The notes under the pieces were generated by a model. That model did not search any database, was not told the DNA's origin, and saw nothing but the letters and a program-made list of their open reading frames with translations. A DNA stretch of 64,000 bases, taken from assembly GCA_046330415.1 (NCBI GenBank), contig JAXLSW010000017.1, positions 1 through 64,000 on the forward strand, given 5' to 3'. The stretch is from RHKX01 sp046330415. Its GTDB lineage: Bacteria > Actinomycetota > Thermoleophilia > Solirubrobacterales > 70-9. Below, in pieces: positions 1 to 10,935 of the stretch (positions are counted from its first letter, which is position 1; every line of letters starts with the position of its first letter). The position numbers and the translations under genes are program-made.

Positions 1-1
1 G

Positions 2-868
2 CAGGTGATCACCGCAACCCACTCATCGGAGGTCTTGGCAGAAGTGCCGGCCGAGTCCGTTGTTTGGGTTTCGCGGTCACGGAAGAACTCAGTGCGCGCG
101 CCTGGCCCTGAGCTGATGGGTGAGATCTCCGGAGTGCTAGGAACCGGCTTCAATCTGCGCCTTGCGCGCGCTCTGCGAGCTCGGCTCGTTGTGTTCGTGG
201 AAGGTGACGACACAAAGGTGTTGCGCGAGCTAGCCACGGTCGCTGGCGCTGAGGCGATCTCCGCAGAGCGAGAGGTGGTGGTTATCCCACTGAAGGGGTT
301 TGACCGCTGGCGGGGCGTGGAGGTCTTTGCTTGGGTTCTGCAGGACTTCTTGGAAGGTTCCGTGCCCACTTGGGTCTTCTTGGATCGTGATGTTCGCGAC
401 GACAAGACCGTCGAAGAGATCGAGTCGGCATTGAAGAAGGCTGGCGCGAATCCGCACGTCTGGCAGAAGCACGAGCTCGAGAACTACCTCGTCGTTTCTT
501 CCCCCATAAGCCGGGCGAGCGGCGCGCCGGTTGGTTTCGTTGATGACGCCATCGACGAGGCGCTGGAAGAGCTCAAAGAGCCGCTTCGCGCGCGCTACAC
601 CAACGAATTGATGGCGGGTCGCGGCAAGCTAAAGGATCCCGGGAAGGCGGCTATTGCCGCGAACAAACGCTTAGAGCGTGTCTGGACTTCTCGGGCCAAG
701 CGCGTCGACGCGGTTCCGGGGAAGGAACTCCTGGCTGGTGTTCGACGTCGGCTGCAGGACGCGGGACATGAGGCGGTCGGCGATCGCTCCCTCGCCCGTG
801 AGTTTCGAGCCAAGGAGATCGCCCCCGAACTGTTTGAGGCCTTGGCAACCCTAGAGAAGCAACTCTGA
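2..868 (+). CDS. ABC ATPase-TOPRIM nuclease (OLD/PARIS-like), C-terminal part
   Basis: Partial gene: the frame is open through the left edge, so the N-terminus with Walker A lies outside. Residues 3-9 (ATHSSEV) look like the H-loop end of an ABC-type ATPase. A TOPRIM-like domain follows: VVFVEGDDTK near residue 62 (acidic strand-1 Glu), WVFLDRDVRDD near 122 (DxD) and HELENYL near 155, a motif typical of the DUF4435-type TOPRIM domain of PARIS AriB and related OLD-like nucleases. Family knowledge: such ATP-gated nucleases act in phage defence. Seen here: the TOPRIM acidic residues are intact and the C-terminal half is unbroken. It converges on the helicase gene, with about 106 bp between the two stops. 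A one-chain ATPase-nuclease is inferred because the H-loop and TOPRIM share one frame; whether it is OLD or a fused PARIS-like protein needs the missing half. Confidence 0.7.
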   Translation, partial: QVITATHSSEVLAEVPAESVVWVSRSRKNSVRAPGPELMGEISGVLGTGFNLRLARALRARLVVFVEGDDTKVLRELATVAGAEAISAEREVVVIPLKGFDRWRGVEVFAWVLQDFLEGSVPTWVFLDRDVRDDKTVEEIESALKKAGANPHVWQKHELENYLVVSSPISRASGAPVGFVDDAIDEALEELKEPLRARYTNELMAGRGKLKDPGKAAIAANKRLERVWTSRAKRVDAVPGKELLAGVRRRLQDAGHEAVGDRSLAREFRAKEIAPELFEALATLEKQL

Positions 869-974
869 CTGGACCAGGCTGAGCCAACTATCGCCCATGG
901 GCTGAACCTGATCGATTCGAATCCAGCCACGGTTGTCTCCGTCGAAGCCAGGCCGGCTCACAGACGCCAAGAGG

Positions 975-3900
975 CTAGGCATTGAGAAAGTCTCGGAACA
1001 CCACCGCGGGCGTCCGGACGAGCTCGAACACCGTTGCTTCGTGGACCTTCAGCCCGCGCTCAGAGGCCATCTGCCGAGTGATTGCGAGCCGATCCGTCGC
1101 GGGCGAGGTTGGTGGCTCGTACTCGAAGGGATGGACCGCGAGCAGCAACTTTGAGCCATTGCCGTCAATTGCGACACTCTCCCCGCCCATCTCGGCCATG
1201 GCCAGTTGGGCGTCCTCGCAGAGCGCCTTGACTGCAGCCCTCCCGTGGTCCCAGCGCTGTGACGGATCTAGCTCTTCGCCCCGGAGTAAGGTCAGCAGGT
1301 CGGCCGCCAATCGCCAGTCGAGCAGGCCGTGGTACGGAGCGTTTCGATATTCCTTCAGGCAGTCGTAGCACGCGGAGTCACACGAATGCCGATGCGGGTC
1401 AGCGAGCTCACCTACCCAGGCTGCAGCTTCGTCCAGGAGTCCCCGGAAATTCTCTGGATGGCCCAGATGCGTGCAGTACCCCGCTCCATTGGCGAGGCTA
1501 TCCGCGATAAAGATCTGGCCGACAGTCTCTCCGCCCTCGCGCAATGCGCGGATCCCCACTTCGAGCTCGTTGGTCTGGACCTCCAGGAAGCGCGAGGCAG
1601 CACCCCGAGCAAGAAGCCGAGGGAGTACCATGCTGCTCGCCGACTGAGCTCTCGGGGGTCGGTGGTGCCCCAAGGCAGCGTCGCATCCGGGCCAAGACCT
1701 ACGACCAGTACGTCCGTCGACTTAACCGCGCCGATCGCGACCGTTCTTGAATCCTCGGTCGTCTTCACCTGAAAGCCGCGGTGTGTTCCGTCGGCTATGA
1801 GCGCATCTTTCTCGATCCAGCCGTGGCCATCGGCCTGCTTGTGGAACGTCCAGTCCCGGCCCCGGTTGTCATTGATCTCAAAGATCTCCGATGTTGCGCT
1901 GGCGACCCTGCTGCCCAGGATCTCGGCCGCATCGAGCGGCACGCTCGACATTCGCGGTCGCGATCCGCTCGCCGACCACTCGAACCACTCGCGGTAGTCG
2001 CGCGGGTAGTAGTCGGTCCGGTACCCGAGCGGCTGTACGAGCGTGAGGTCCCGGTACCCAAGTTCACCAATGAGAGCGGGGTTTGCACCGCAGGATGGGC
2101 AGCGGTCGGCGCCCGCGCCGGCGGCGATTGTTCCGCAGGCCGTGCACTGCCCGATCTCGCGCGATGGGCCGAACGGATTATCCACCGAGCGGGCGCTCGA
2201 GCCGGCACTTCGTAGGACGCGAGCCCGACGACGCGGTGGATCGCCTTGTCTTTCACGACCTCGCTGCCGGGAGCCCACGCAGAAAGGGCGATCGCTTCGT
2301 CGCGGTCGATGACGTCCTTGGGCGGCCAGCGAAAGGGCTTCTCGTGGTAAAGGACTCTGGCCCGCGAGGGGAAACCGAACATTGGGAGCAGGCCCGCTTC
2401 CGCTAAGCGCTGGTCGTGGTCGTCGTCGGCATTACCGGCCCCCGCCGCTTCGGCTCGGATCCTGGGAATCGCTCCTCTGGTGAGGTACTCCAGCAGGTCG
2501 CCGCGGGCTACCTGCAGCTCATCAGCGGCACCCTTGAGAAGGGCGTCGAGAAGCTCCTCTGCAGCTCCTCTGTGTTGCTCGAGCCAGCTGGCTACCGCCT
2601 CTTCGTAGACCGGCCAGTCAGCAGCCTTTCCGAAGGGACCGTGCACGTTGTGACCCTCCTTGCCGGCCGCGGCGCGAGTTTCAGCGAAGGCAAGCCGCAG
2701 CATCTCGGCCAAGGCGGAGCGTCGGATGATCGGCTCGCGGCGGAGGTCCAAGTATGGGACCGGCGGCGGGTCGCCCGTGATTCGCCCCGGATGCAGAAAG
2801 TAGAAGTCGTCGTGGCTGCGACCCCGGCAAACGGTCAGGGCGGCTGCCATGGGATCGTTGCGGCGCCCCGCACGACCAACTCGCTGCTGGTAGTTGAATC
2901 GCAGGGGCGGCATGTTGCCCATCAGGACCGCACGGAGCGCGCCAATGTCGACGCCAACCTCCATGGTCGTCGTGACGCTGAGCATGTCGATCTCGTCGAT
3001 GAGTGGCTTCTCTCCACTCGAGAGGAATATCCCTTGGAACTGGGCCGGGCGATCCTGGGCGTCCTCGAAGTCGGTCTGGCCGGTCAGCTCCTCTGAGTGA
3101 AGCCTGAACGCGTCGTCGTGGAGCGCGAGATGTGCGTAGTAGTCCTCTGCCGGGTCGAAATCCGATCCATCCTTAGGTAGTGGCGCGTAGCAGTTAGTGC
3201 AGATGCCCCCCGATGGATGGAGGTGTGGCTGGCGGCAGGCCTCGCAACTCCACTCTCGACGCTGCGACGGATACAGGGAAATGTGCTCAGGCTGAACAAG
3301 CCACCCCTTGATCGCCCCGCAGTTCTCGAGAAGCTCAGTGACGCGACCAGTCAGGCCGTCTAGTTCGTGTGCTGTGGCGACCGCGTCCAGATAGTCCTTC
3401 ACGGCCTTCTGCGGCTCGTCACGGGACGCCCGGCGACCAGGGTAGTACCGCCCTGTTCCCATGATGCGTAGGACGGCCCTGCATGCCTGACGCTCGACCT
3501 CGTTTGCGTTCTCGGCCAGATCTGCATCGACGAACCCGATCCCGATGGACTCGAGGTCTCGGCGTCGCCCTGCGAACACCTGTGCCAGCGCCTGACTCCG
3601 AAGCTCCTTTCGGATCTCCTCGAGCCAGGTCAGCCGCTCGGCCGTAAGCTGATCCGCAGACTTTGCGTCGTACGGTTCTTGATCGAAGTTGAAGAGTTCA
3701 TCCCATCGGGCGTAGTTCAGCGCCTTCTTCTTCTGCGTACTGGCCGCCGGCCCCGCTGGGTTCAAGCCCAGAGCAAGCAGCTGTCGCCCGGTCTCATCAA
3801 TGAGTTTCTGCAAAGGCACGGCGGGCCGCTGATATGCCCGCAGGACCTGGCGGGCCGACTTACGGTCTTCGCCCGATGCGAAGGCGGTCAAGGCGTTCAT

Positions 3901-6325
3901 CACTGTCGTCCCGTCAGCCGGAAACGCTTTGCTGAATCGTGAGAGGGCCTTTCGCGCCGCATCGGTCGCCTCGCCGCCGTCAATCAACGGTTCGATCAGC
4001 GCCGCGTCTGCCGACCCCGGAGTCCCGTTGGCCAGCGCCCGGGCAAGCAGCTGCCGCACGGTGTCTTCGTAGTGCCGCCGCTCCATCCCCGCGGAGAGCT
4101 TCGCCGCATCCTGGCGACTGTCGGTGAACGCAACGAGCTTCCGGGACGCACTGTCGCCGCCGATACTGCGCAGAAGTGCATCGCCGAGAACCTGGGTGAC
4201 CTTCTCGAAGCCTGTGCGCATGTAGCGGATTGGGCTCACCGCGCGCCCTGGGTCCTCCGCAGATCCAGCCCACACCCGCTCCCAGTTGTCTGCACAGCAT
4301 GGGCAGCGCGGCGGGATCGCGGGATAGGCCTCAGCCCCGGGCCCCTGAACGACGAAGGTGAACCCGGTGTGCGCCCCTAGTGGCGCACTCAGACGCCCGG
4401 TTGCCGGATCGAACTCGGCCGTCCCGAAGGCCAGCTTAAACTCTCCCGCGGTCCATGGTTTGCGGACGGCTGGTTCGGCCTCCGGTGACGGCCAGTACAC
4501 CGCGTAGGTGCTGTAGGACTTCTCGGATCGCTCGAGGTCGGGAAGCTTGTCGAGATCCGGGTAGTCCGGTGTCAGGTAGGAGGATCCTTGGTCACCGAAC
4601 GGATCCGCGGTGCGGTAACCACCGAGAAAGGCCTCGCCGCACGTCTGGCAATACATGAGTTCGAGCACGCGAGATCCGCACGCATCACACGAGAGCTTGT
4701 GGGAGTGGAAGAGCTTCCCAACGAACCGCCCCGAGGGCCGTTCGTCTACGCCTTCACAGGCCGGATTCGAGCAGGCCCATATCCCTTGAACGCTGCGGAA
4801 GAAGTAGTGAGCGCGCAGCGTGACGCCATCTCGGTCATGGTGCGAGTGGTTCATCGACGCGAGTAACGCCCGAAGGGCATTACTCGCTTGCGGCTTCTCG
4901 AGCCGGGGAAAGAGGCGCTCGGCGATGTCGGAAGCCGAGCGGGCTCTGATCCCGGACTCGTCGGTACATGTTGCTACGAGCGCGGAGTCCGCATCTACAT
5001 GCGCGCAAAGACCCGCGACCGACTCCGTTCCAGTCACCTCGCGAGCGACGCCTGACAACAATGCCCCAGCATCCGCTGTGCCCCGGAGCTGCTGACCGGC
5101 CGCAGCAAGCGCTGGGGCCGCCTCCGACATGCGGAGGCCGTCGTAGCCCGGAATCTTGACCTGTCCGGGAAGGACAGCGAATGCGCTGCGGGGCTCAGCG
5201 AAGAAATCCTCCAAGAAGCTCTCGAAGCGTTCCTTGTCTCCGCCAGCCGAGGCGCTTGCTGCAAGGAACTGGACCTTGTCAGGCCGGTCAGCGATCCCCA
5301 GCCGGCGCAGAAGGTTGCGCAGCAAGAACCGGATCTCCGTGCCCGGAGTACCCCGATACATGTGAAGCTCGTCGAGAACGATCCTGATCCGGTTGTCTTC
5401 ATGCTCGTTGAGCCATGCGCCGGTGGCTTCGATCATCGGCCGCTCGATTTCGCGTAGCAGCATCACGTTGAGCATCGAGTAGTTGGTGATCAGGATGTCC
5501 GGCGGATGTGCCTGCATATCCCACCGGCTTCTCATCTCGGCGCCATCTACCTGGGGGAGGAAGTAGCGCTTATCGAAATCGTGACGGACAGCGTCCGCCC
5601 GCTTCTCCATCTGGAGGAGCTTCCGTGCGAGCTCCTTCTTCTTCGCGGCCCTGAGCTCCCCCGCTACCGGGGTGCGGCCCGTATAGCGGCCGAAGTAGAA
5701 CCGGTGGCCTAAGCGGTTCGCATCGAGCCAGTCGCGCGCTGCGGGGCTGTCGAGGGCTTCCCGGAGCCGTTTCAGCTGGTCATCGACGAGCGCGTTCATC
5801 GGGTAGAGGATGAGCGCCCGCATTGCCGCCGTCCTGCCCTCTTCACCCTCGCGCTGCACGGCGAAGGTGAGCTTCTCGTCATGCCACCAGGGCACCGGAG
5901 CCGTCTTGTTGCCTCCCTCCCACCGAGCGGATTCACTCAGTAGAGCCGCGAAGAGTGGAAAGCAGGAACGCCTCGGTCTTCCCGGAACCAGTCCCGCGCC
6001 GTGACGACCACATGCTTGCCTCTGCGGCTGCTTGCATGGCCTCGAACTGATGTGTCCGCAGGTGCGCGGCGGGGGTGGTAGCCGAGTGAGGCGAATTCGG
6101 CGAGCGATGAGTCTGCGGCGAGGGAGCATGATTCTGCGAACGACTCCGGCACGCTGAGCGTACTGTGCGACCGGTTCGATCCATGGATCCCGAGATGACC
6201 GCGTCCCGCTCAAGGAGCTGCCGCCGCTCGCGCATGAGCGACTCATCGCGCATTGCGAAGGGAGTGTCGTAGTAGCGGAGGTACTGGCTCTTCAGCTCTT
6301 CGAAGATCGTCAGCGGGTCACTCAC
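975..6325 (-). CDS. Giant superfamily 2 helicase with DUF1998 domain (frame-broken)
   Basis: About 1780 codons from a GTG at 6325 preceded by AGGAG. It shares GTGA with the upstream stop, so translation is probably coupled. N-terminus RYYDTPFAMRDESL; Walker A GTGSGKTEAFLL near residue 110; DELH (motif II) near 320; helicase C domain with EVGVDIGALR and QQRVGRAGRR near 1140; several Cys pairs (CDACG, CQTCGEAF, CTACG...CPSC) in the middle and C-terminal parts; DUF1998 end with LANGAGYC and CYDCLKEYRNAPYHG around 1600-1660. DUF1998 helicases include MrfA, DISARM DrmA/B and Druantia DruE; length and architecture fit a DruE-like enzyme best, which is inference. The frame changes five or more times between about 5930 and 6250, then near 2215 and 1600, while motifs continue. 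The 3.7 kb between is clean. Probably an active helicase gene carrying sequence errors. Confidence 0.75.
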
Positions 6326-7277
6326 ACGCGAATCTCCTGGATCAAGCTTCTCCGCGATCCGGTGGGCGATGTCTGGTGGCACGTTGTAATGCTTGAGTCC
6401 GACTCTGCCCTCTCGCGTCTCGTCTCTCGCGAGCACGCCCGAGCACAATACGACTGCGCGCTCCTGTAGCAACGGCAGGCGTGCAGCCTTCGGAGTCCAG
6501 AGTTCCCAGCTGCTGGGGTCATACTCCAAGACTCGCCGGTTCTCCCACCGGAGAACTTCAAACACGCCGTGCTGCCGAGGCACACTGACGGTTTGTCCAG
6601 TTGCGAGCGTGAGCAGATGCAAGTCTCGCTTCCAAGTGTGAACTCGGCTTAGTCCTGGTTCGGCGACCTCATCCTCCGAACTCTCCTGCCAGCTCAGTCG
6701 ATCAGTCTTGAACCGTTCGACCTCGAATCCCTGGGGCACGTCTGCCACCTGGAGACCTTTGAGCGAAAGCGAGATAGCCAGGGCAACATCCGCGAAAGCT
6801 GTTCGCTGACGGAGTGGCTGGAACTCAATCCCGCAGGTATGAGCAAGTTCTTGAGCCATCGACGGGTCATCGAGCTACGACGAGCGTCGAAGGAGCCCTC
6901 CGTTGCGCGAAGGACTGCGGCCACATTCCGATCTGTTCGCACGCGTCCGCGAGGAGTCCGGTCGGATGGCTGCCTTCCCTGCCAATCCGGCAAAAAGTCC
7001 TCGTTCGAGCTCCGGTGAGCAGGGCGCGACCTCCGCTATTCGGCAGCAAAGTGACAACGGGCCGGGCAATGCGCCATTCGCGAGAGCTCCAGTCGATCTC
7101 GAGATAGCCCAGCGCGGAGAGGTTCGCAGCAATAGTGCTCGCAGCTCGCACGGGGTCATCTCGCCTCACATCCGGTCGCTCCTTAGCGAGAAGCCAGGCC
7201 CAGGACTCCCTGAATTGGTCCCACGTGCCCGATCCCGCCTCGCTCAGCCACTCGAGAAAGAGATCCTCAGGCCTCAT
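6322..7277 (-). CDS. Uncharacterised middle protein of the helicase operon
   Basis: About 318 residues, no recognised domain. The N-terminus (MRPEDLFLEWLSEAGSGTW) overlaps the end of the preceding gene by 11 nt, and its TGA overlaps the helicase GTG by 4 nt, so the three genes form one coupled operon. Two frame changes are visible. Near 6868 the text runs APSTLVVA then DDPSMAQELAHTCGIEF, as if one base were missing. Near 6345 dropping one T of a TT restores ...AEKLIQEIRV and the stop at 6322. The N-terminal third looks like a small winged or helical domain with conserved-looking Trp residues; the C-terminal third contains a hydrophobic AVVLCSGVLAR strand. No signal peptide or membrane segment. 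It is likely an accessory factor of the DUF1998 helicase; function unknown. Confidence 0.6.
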
Positions 7278-9360
7278 GTGCCTCAGCCGCCTCGAGATAA
7301 GCCAGCCACCGCCCGTGAGCTTCGTCGTCGACTGTCGCGTTGGCCCAATCCTTCAGTAGCGCTCCCCACTCGCCCAATTCGCCGACCGGGGCAGGATCAC
7401 CGTCCCCGAGCATCGCGATCCGCTTCTCGCCATCCGACCGAGCCGTGAGAAGCCAGACCGGATCAAAGGCGCAGGAGATCTCTACGAACTGGAAATAGTC
7501 TTCCAGCCCAGCCACCCTGAGCCAGCTGGGGGCGGTAACTGTCGCTGGCTTTGCGACCTCCTGCGGACTGGCCCCAAGCACCGCATAGAAGCTGCCGCCG
7601 CTCCGTGCCAAGATCGGCAGTCGCGAAGGAACGGGCAGATCCTCGCGGAGCCCTTTGAGGGAAGCGCCGCTGAGAGCCACGTGTCCCCGCGGCGGTTGAT
7701 CCGGCAGAGGAGCGGCTCCAGAGGATTTCGGGTGGTAATCGGTGTGCCGCTCGAACAGGTGCCCAAGCTCACCCGCTCCCCTAGGGGTGACATCCCCGAA
7801 AGTCTCGACTGTTGTGAATCGCCTGGTGACGTCCGCTCGCAGGATGTGGAGGCCCGGCTCGAGCGCCATCTCCCGAAGCGATAGAGCCAGGGTTCCGGAC
7901 TTGAGCGCTTCCCGCCGCTCGTCAAGCTCAACGGTCAGGTCCGATGAGACCTCCGATGCGATATGGGCATCGGGCTCGCCACCGCCAGCAAGGTAAACGT
8001 CCTCGCCTAGCCTTAGTCCTCCCTGGAGTGACATGGCGGCTACCAGCCTCGGCCTGAACCCAGGAAATGGGATAGAAGAGACTTCCGGGATCGACTGGAT
8101 CTGAAAGGGACTGGTGATCGTCCACCCTGGCGGAAGGTTCGTTTCGCTCGGATGGCGCTGAAGCGGGGCGTTGCAGACATTGGCGAGAGCTGATCTCAAG
8201 TCCTCGAAACGAGATGTGCGAACGATTGCGACATGCGGCTCGAACAGGGTTGCCTCGGCTTGGCTGAGATAGCCGCCGAGCTCAAGCGCAGCCTGACGAC
8301 ACGGAATCGCATCTGCGGGTGGGTCGAGGGACAGCGCAAAACGGCCGTTGATCAGCTTCAGCCCGGCTTGCGAGAAAGCTCGCACAATCAGGTTGTCCGG
8401 CAACGGCTGAAACCAGTCGTCAGACGAGACATGGGTGAGCAACTCAACGGCCGCGCCACTGTGGTCGAGCGTCCATCCATCCTCCGGAAAGCCCGACAGG
8501 CGTTCCGGGACGAGGCGGACGGCAGTCCCGCGACGCGATTGAATGACGGAAAGCCTGATGATCCCGCGCCGCCTTCCCCGCTCATCCAGGAGTGCCCCAT
8601 CCCACACCTGCAACTCCCGCTGCACTGTCTCTGCGATTTCGGCCCGGTCAATGTCCTTCGCACTGGCGACCGCCCGAAGAGCGCGATTGCTCAGACCGCA
8701 GCCTGGGTGGGAGGCCCAAGCCTGGAACAGGAGGAACAAACGGTCGTCGGAGATCTCGTCGCGGGGCGCGAGTCCGGCGGCTTTGAAGAAATCCGGGAGT
8801 CGGTGCCGGTCATAGGCGCGCAGGAGGCATTGCGAAAGCGGATAACCGATGTACTTGTGATGTGGATTGGTTCGGATCGTGCTAGCCCCGCGAGTTCCGG
8901 AGCAGTCCTCTTCGAGCCAGGTTCCGAGATCCAGCCAGGCGCTGACGAGGCGATCAAAGCCGGATGGCATCCCGGCACGCTCGTCGCGTCCCAGCAACCG
9001 GTTGAGCTGCACGTAGTAGTTGTGGGAGGCGACTCGGGCTGATTCGTCCGCATCCATTCGAGAAGCCGCGAGTACGCAAACAGCGAGCGCGCCTACGTAG
9101 GGTGGTTCATCGCGCACTCGCCGCCAGCCGCGAACGCCGTTGGCAAAGCCGCCAAGGGTTCCGAAGTCAGAGCGCATCTGCGCTTTGACGGCGCCCACGA
9201 ACTCCGCTGATGCATCGGCGGGATCACAGATCTCATGGTGGTCAGCGAGGGCAGCGAGCTCCTCATCGTCTACCGGAAGGTACGCGAGCTGCCCGCGCCC
9301 GCCCGGTGGGAAGTACTCGCGAACAAGCGCGTGATTCCACTGTTCGTAGGCGTCGTTCAT
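7267..9360 (-). CDS. Uncharacterised 697-residue protein, first gene of the helicase operon
   Basis: Unbroken 697-codon gene starting at ATG 9360. No domain that I recognise, no signal peptide and no membrane helix. The N-terminus contains EYFPPGGRGQLAYLPVDDEE, and the middle is rich in aromatic residues around YNYVQLNRLLG-like and HHKYIGYPLSQCLL segments. The composition suggests a large soluble multi-domain protein. It is followed by two overlapping genes and the DUF1998 helicase, so it is probably the first subunit of a three-protein system. By analogy with Druantia type III (DruH plus DruE) or DISARM it could be the large partner that defines targets, but no sequence motif proves this. 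It lies 72 bp from the integrase stop and is transcribed in the same direction. Confidence 0.6.
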   Translation of the reverse strand: MNDAYEQWNHALVREYFPPGGRGQLAYLPVDDEELAALADHHEICDPADASAEFVGAVKAQMRSDFGTLGGFANGVRGWRRVRDEPPYVGALAVCVLAASRMDADESARVASHNYYVQLNRLLGRDERAGMPSGFDRLVSAWLDLGTWLEEDCSGTRGASTIRTNPHHKYIGYPLSQCLLRAYDRHRLPDFFKAAGLAPRDEISDDRLFLLFQAWASHPGCGLSNRALRAVASAKDIDRAEIAETVQRELQVWDGALLDERGRRRGIIRLSVIQSRRGTAVRLVPERLSGFPEDGWTLDHSGAAVELLTHVSSDDWFQPLPDNLIVRAFSQAGLKLINGRFALSLDPPADAIPCRQAALELGGYLSQAEATLFEPHVAIVRTSRFEDLRSALANVCNAPLQRHPSETNLPPGWTITSPFQIQSIPEVSSIPFPGFRPRLVAAMSLQGGLRLGEDVYLAGGGEPDAHIASEVSSDLTVELDERREALKSGTLALSLREMALEPGLHILRADVTRRFTTVETFGDVTPRGAGELGHLFERHTDYHPKSSGAAPLPDQPPRGHVALSGASLKGLREDLPVPSRLPILARSGGSFYAVLGASPQEVAKPATVTAPSWLRVAGLEDYFQFVEISCAFDPVWLLTARSDGEKRIAMLGDGDPAPVGELGEWGALLKDWANATVDDEAHGRWLAYLEAAEAHEA

Positions 9361-9432
9361 TTTCCCCCAGGTCCGAAACTTCTCCGGTGGCCTGACAAAT
9401 CTATCCAGCTGCGTGGCGGCCTTCAGGGACTG

Positions 9433-10592
9433 CTATGCGGCGACAAGGGTCGCAACTAGCTCGGCAGCCTCCGCCTGCATTCCCGGAACAACATGCGCGT
9501 ACTGCCTCAGAGTGAACGCGGGCGACTCGTGGCCGGGGCGCTCGCTGATCACCTTCACCGGAACGCCCGCCTTGACGGCGATCGTGGCGTGGGTGTGGCG
9601 AAGGTCGTGCAGACGGATCCGCCGAAGCCCAGTTTGCTCAACCACCCGCGCGAACGCTTGGCTGAAGCTCTGCGGGTGGATCGAATTGCCGTCCTCGGCG
9701 CAGACCACGAGCTCGTGGTCGGCAGGTTCGCGTCTTAGCTCCTCGGCTCGCCGGGCCCGGTGCGCCTTGAGCATCTCCACTGTGAGGGGGTCGAGGTCGA
9801 CGACCCGCGCCTGGTGGCTCTTGGGAGAGGACTCGAGCACCTCGTAGGCAACGGTCACGATCGCGTTACGGACTGAGATCCGCGCTGCTTCGAGATCGAC
9901 ATCGCCCCAGCGGAGCCCGAGAACCTCACCGCGCCGCATCCCGGTCATCGCAGCCACCCTCCAGGCTGCCTCAAGGCGGTCACCCTGCACTGCCGCGAGG
10001 AAGGCGGCCAGCTCATCCGGCTCCCAGCACGCGATCCGCTGCGCTCGTAGGCGGTTGGGACGAGGCGGCTTTGCCCTCTCCGCCACGTTCGCGCCGATCA
10101 CGCCAGCGTCGACCGCGTCTGCCAGCGCCTTGTGGATCGTGGTGTGGATGTAGCGGACGGTCTTTGGCGACAATGGTCCTCGCTCGCCACCCTTTCCCAG
10201 CAGATCTGCGTACAGCGCGTTGAGCATTGGCGCAGTGAGCTGCTGGAGCCCGCGCTGACCAATCGTGGGGAGCACGTGGGTCTGCATGTTCGAGCGGTAC
10301 GAGTCGTATGTGCTCGGCTTGATCCGCGTGCGGATCATCGGCAGCCAGCTATCGCTGACCCACTGACCGAACGTGAGCCGGTCCGGAGCGATGTAGGTGC
10401 CGGAGTGCAGGTCGTTGACGAGTTTCGCCCGCTCGACCTCGGCCTCGCGGCGGGTCGCGAAGCCTCCGTGCCACTTCTGCTTTCGACGGCCTTCGGCATC
10501 GACGCCGATGTCGACGACGACGGCTACCCAGCGGATCGTCTCCCTTCTTAAGCCGCGTTCCTGCGGACCCGCTTGTGGATGTGGCCCCTCAT
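9433..10592 (-). CDS. int: Tyrosine recombinase (phage-type integrase)
   Basis: About 386 residues. The start is ATG 10592 (MRGHIHKRVR), which overlaps the excisionase stop as ATGA; one frame change near 10550 joins it to RWVAVVVDIGVDAEGRRKQK. An AP2-like arm-binding N-terminus (KWHGGFATRREAEVERA) is followed by a SAM-like core-binding domain and the catalytic domain: MTGMRRGEVLGLRWGD (first Arg), RLHDLRHTHA (HxxR), GHESPAFTLRQYAHV (second His and catalytic Tyr). All catalytic residues are present, so the enzyme is probably active. The usual RLGHxS is RPGHES here. It belongs to the class that inserts at tRNA 3' ends; the fMet tRNA fragments at 19.8 and 26.6 kb are plausible products of this or a related integrase. 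Confidence 0.9.
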
Positions 10593-10813
10593 CGCGCCGC
10601 TCCCAGCCACTCGAGCAGGGCAGGGACGGGAACGACCACAGCCGGCCCAGTTTGCGCGTGGGGAACTCCCCGCCGTGGCCACCGCTTCGTACGCCGCCGG
10701 TACGCCCGAGGGCCGAGTACTGCTGCGGTCTGCTCGACCGTGATCGTCGCCATCCCGGCGAGATCGTCGAGCGGCAAGCGCCTGCAGCTCTTCCCGTAAT
10801 GGGACCTCCTCAA
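10589..10813 (-). CDS. xis: Excisionase-like HTH protein
   Basis: About 74 codons ending in TGA that overlaps the integrase ATG, a typical xis-int arrangement. Start probably ATG 10813; ATG 10753 is an alternative. The readable text is ITVEQTAAVLG at the beginning and VVVPVPALLEWLG at the end, the two ends of a MerR/excisionase-type winged helix. Between them the expected recognition segment appears in the other two frames (AYEAV in one, GEFPTRKLGR in another). The motif thus survives across three frame changes within about 75 nt, which points to indel errors rather than decay. It probably bends DNA at the att site and regulates int. The divergent operator-like repeats lie just upstream. Confidence 0.65.
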   Translation of the reverse strand: MRRSHYGKSCRRLPLDDLAGMATITVEQTAAVLGPRAYRRRTKRWPRRGVPHAQTGPAVVVPVPALLEWLGAAR

Positions 10814-10864
10814 TAGGTCTTGGCCGGGCCCAGGGCGTTGCCGCGCCGCGGGGCCACCTGTGAT

Positions 10865-10917
10865 ACGAAAGTAATCTTAACCGGGAGTTCGGACAGAACC
10901 GATTACGAGAGTAATCT
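10865..10917. promoter_or_regulatory. Operator-like repeats between xis and the divergent HTH gene
   Basis: Two near-identical direct repeats, ACGAAAGTAATCT (10865-10877) and ACGAGAGTAATCT (10905-10917), differ at one base and are 40 nt apart, about four helical turns. The second overlaps a perfect inverted repeat, GATTAC-GAGA-GTAATC. They are AT-rich islands in high-GC DNA and sit in the gap between divergently read xis and a small HTH gene, the usual place for a lysis/integration switch or excisionase-binding sites. Function inferred from position and symmetry. Confidence 0.5.
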
Positions 10918-10935
10918 CGGCGCGATGGGTAGAAG

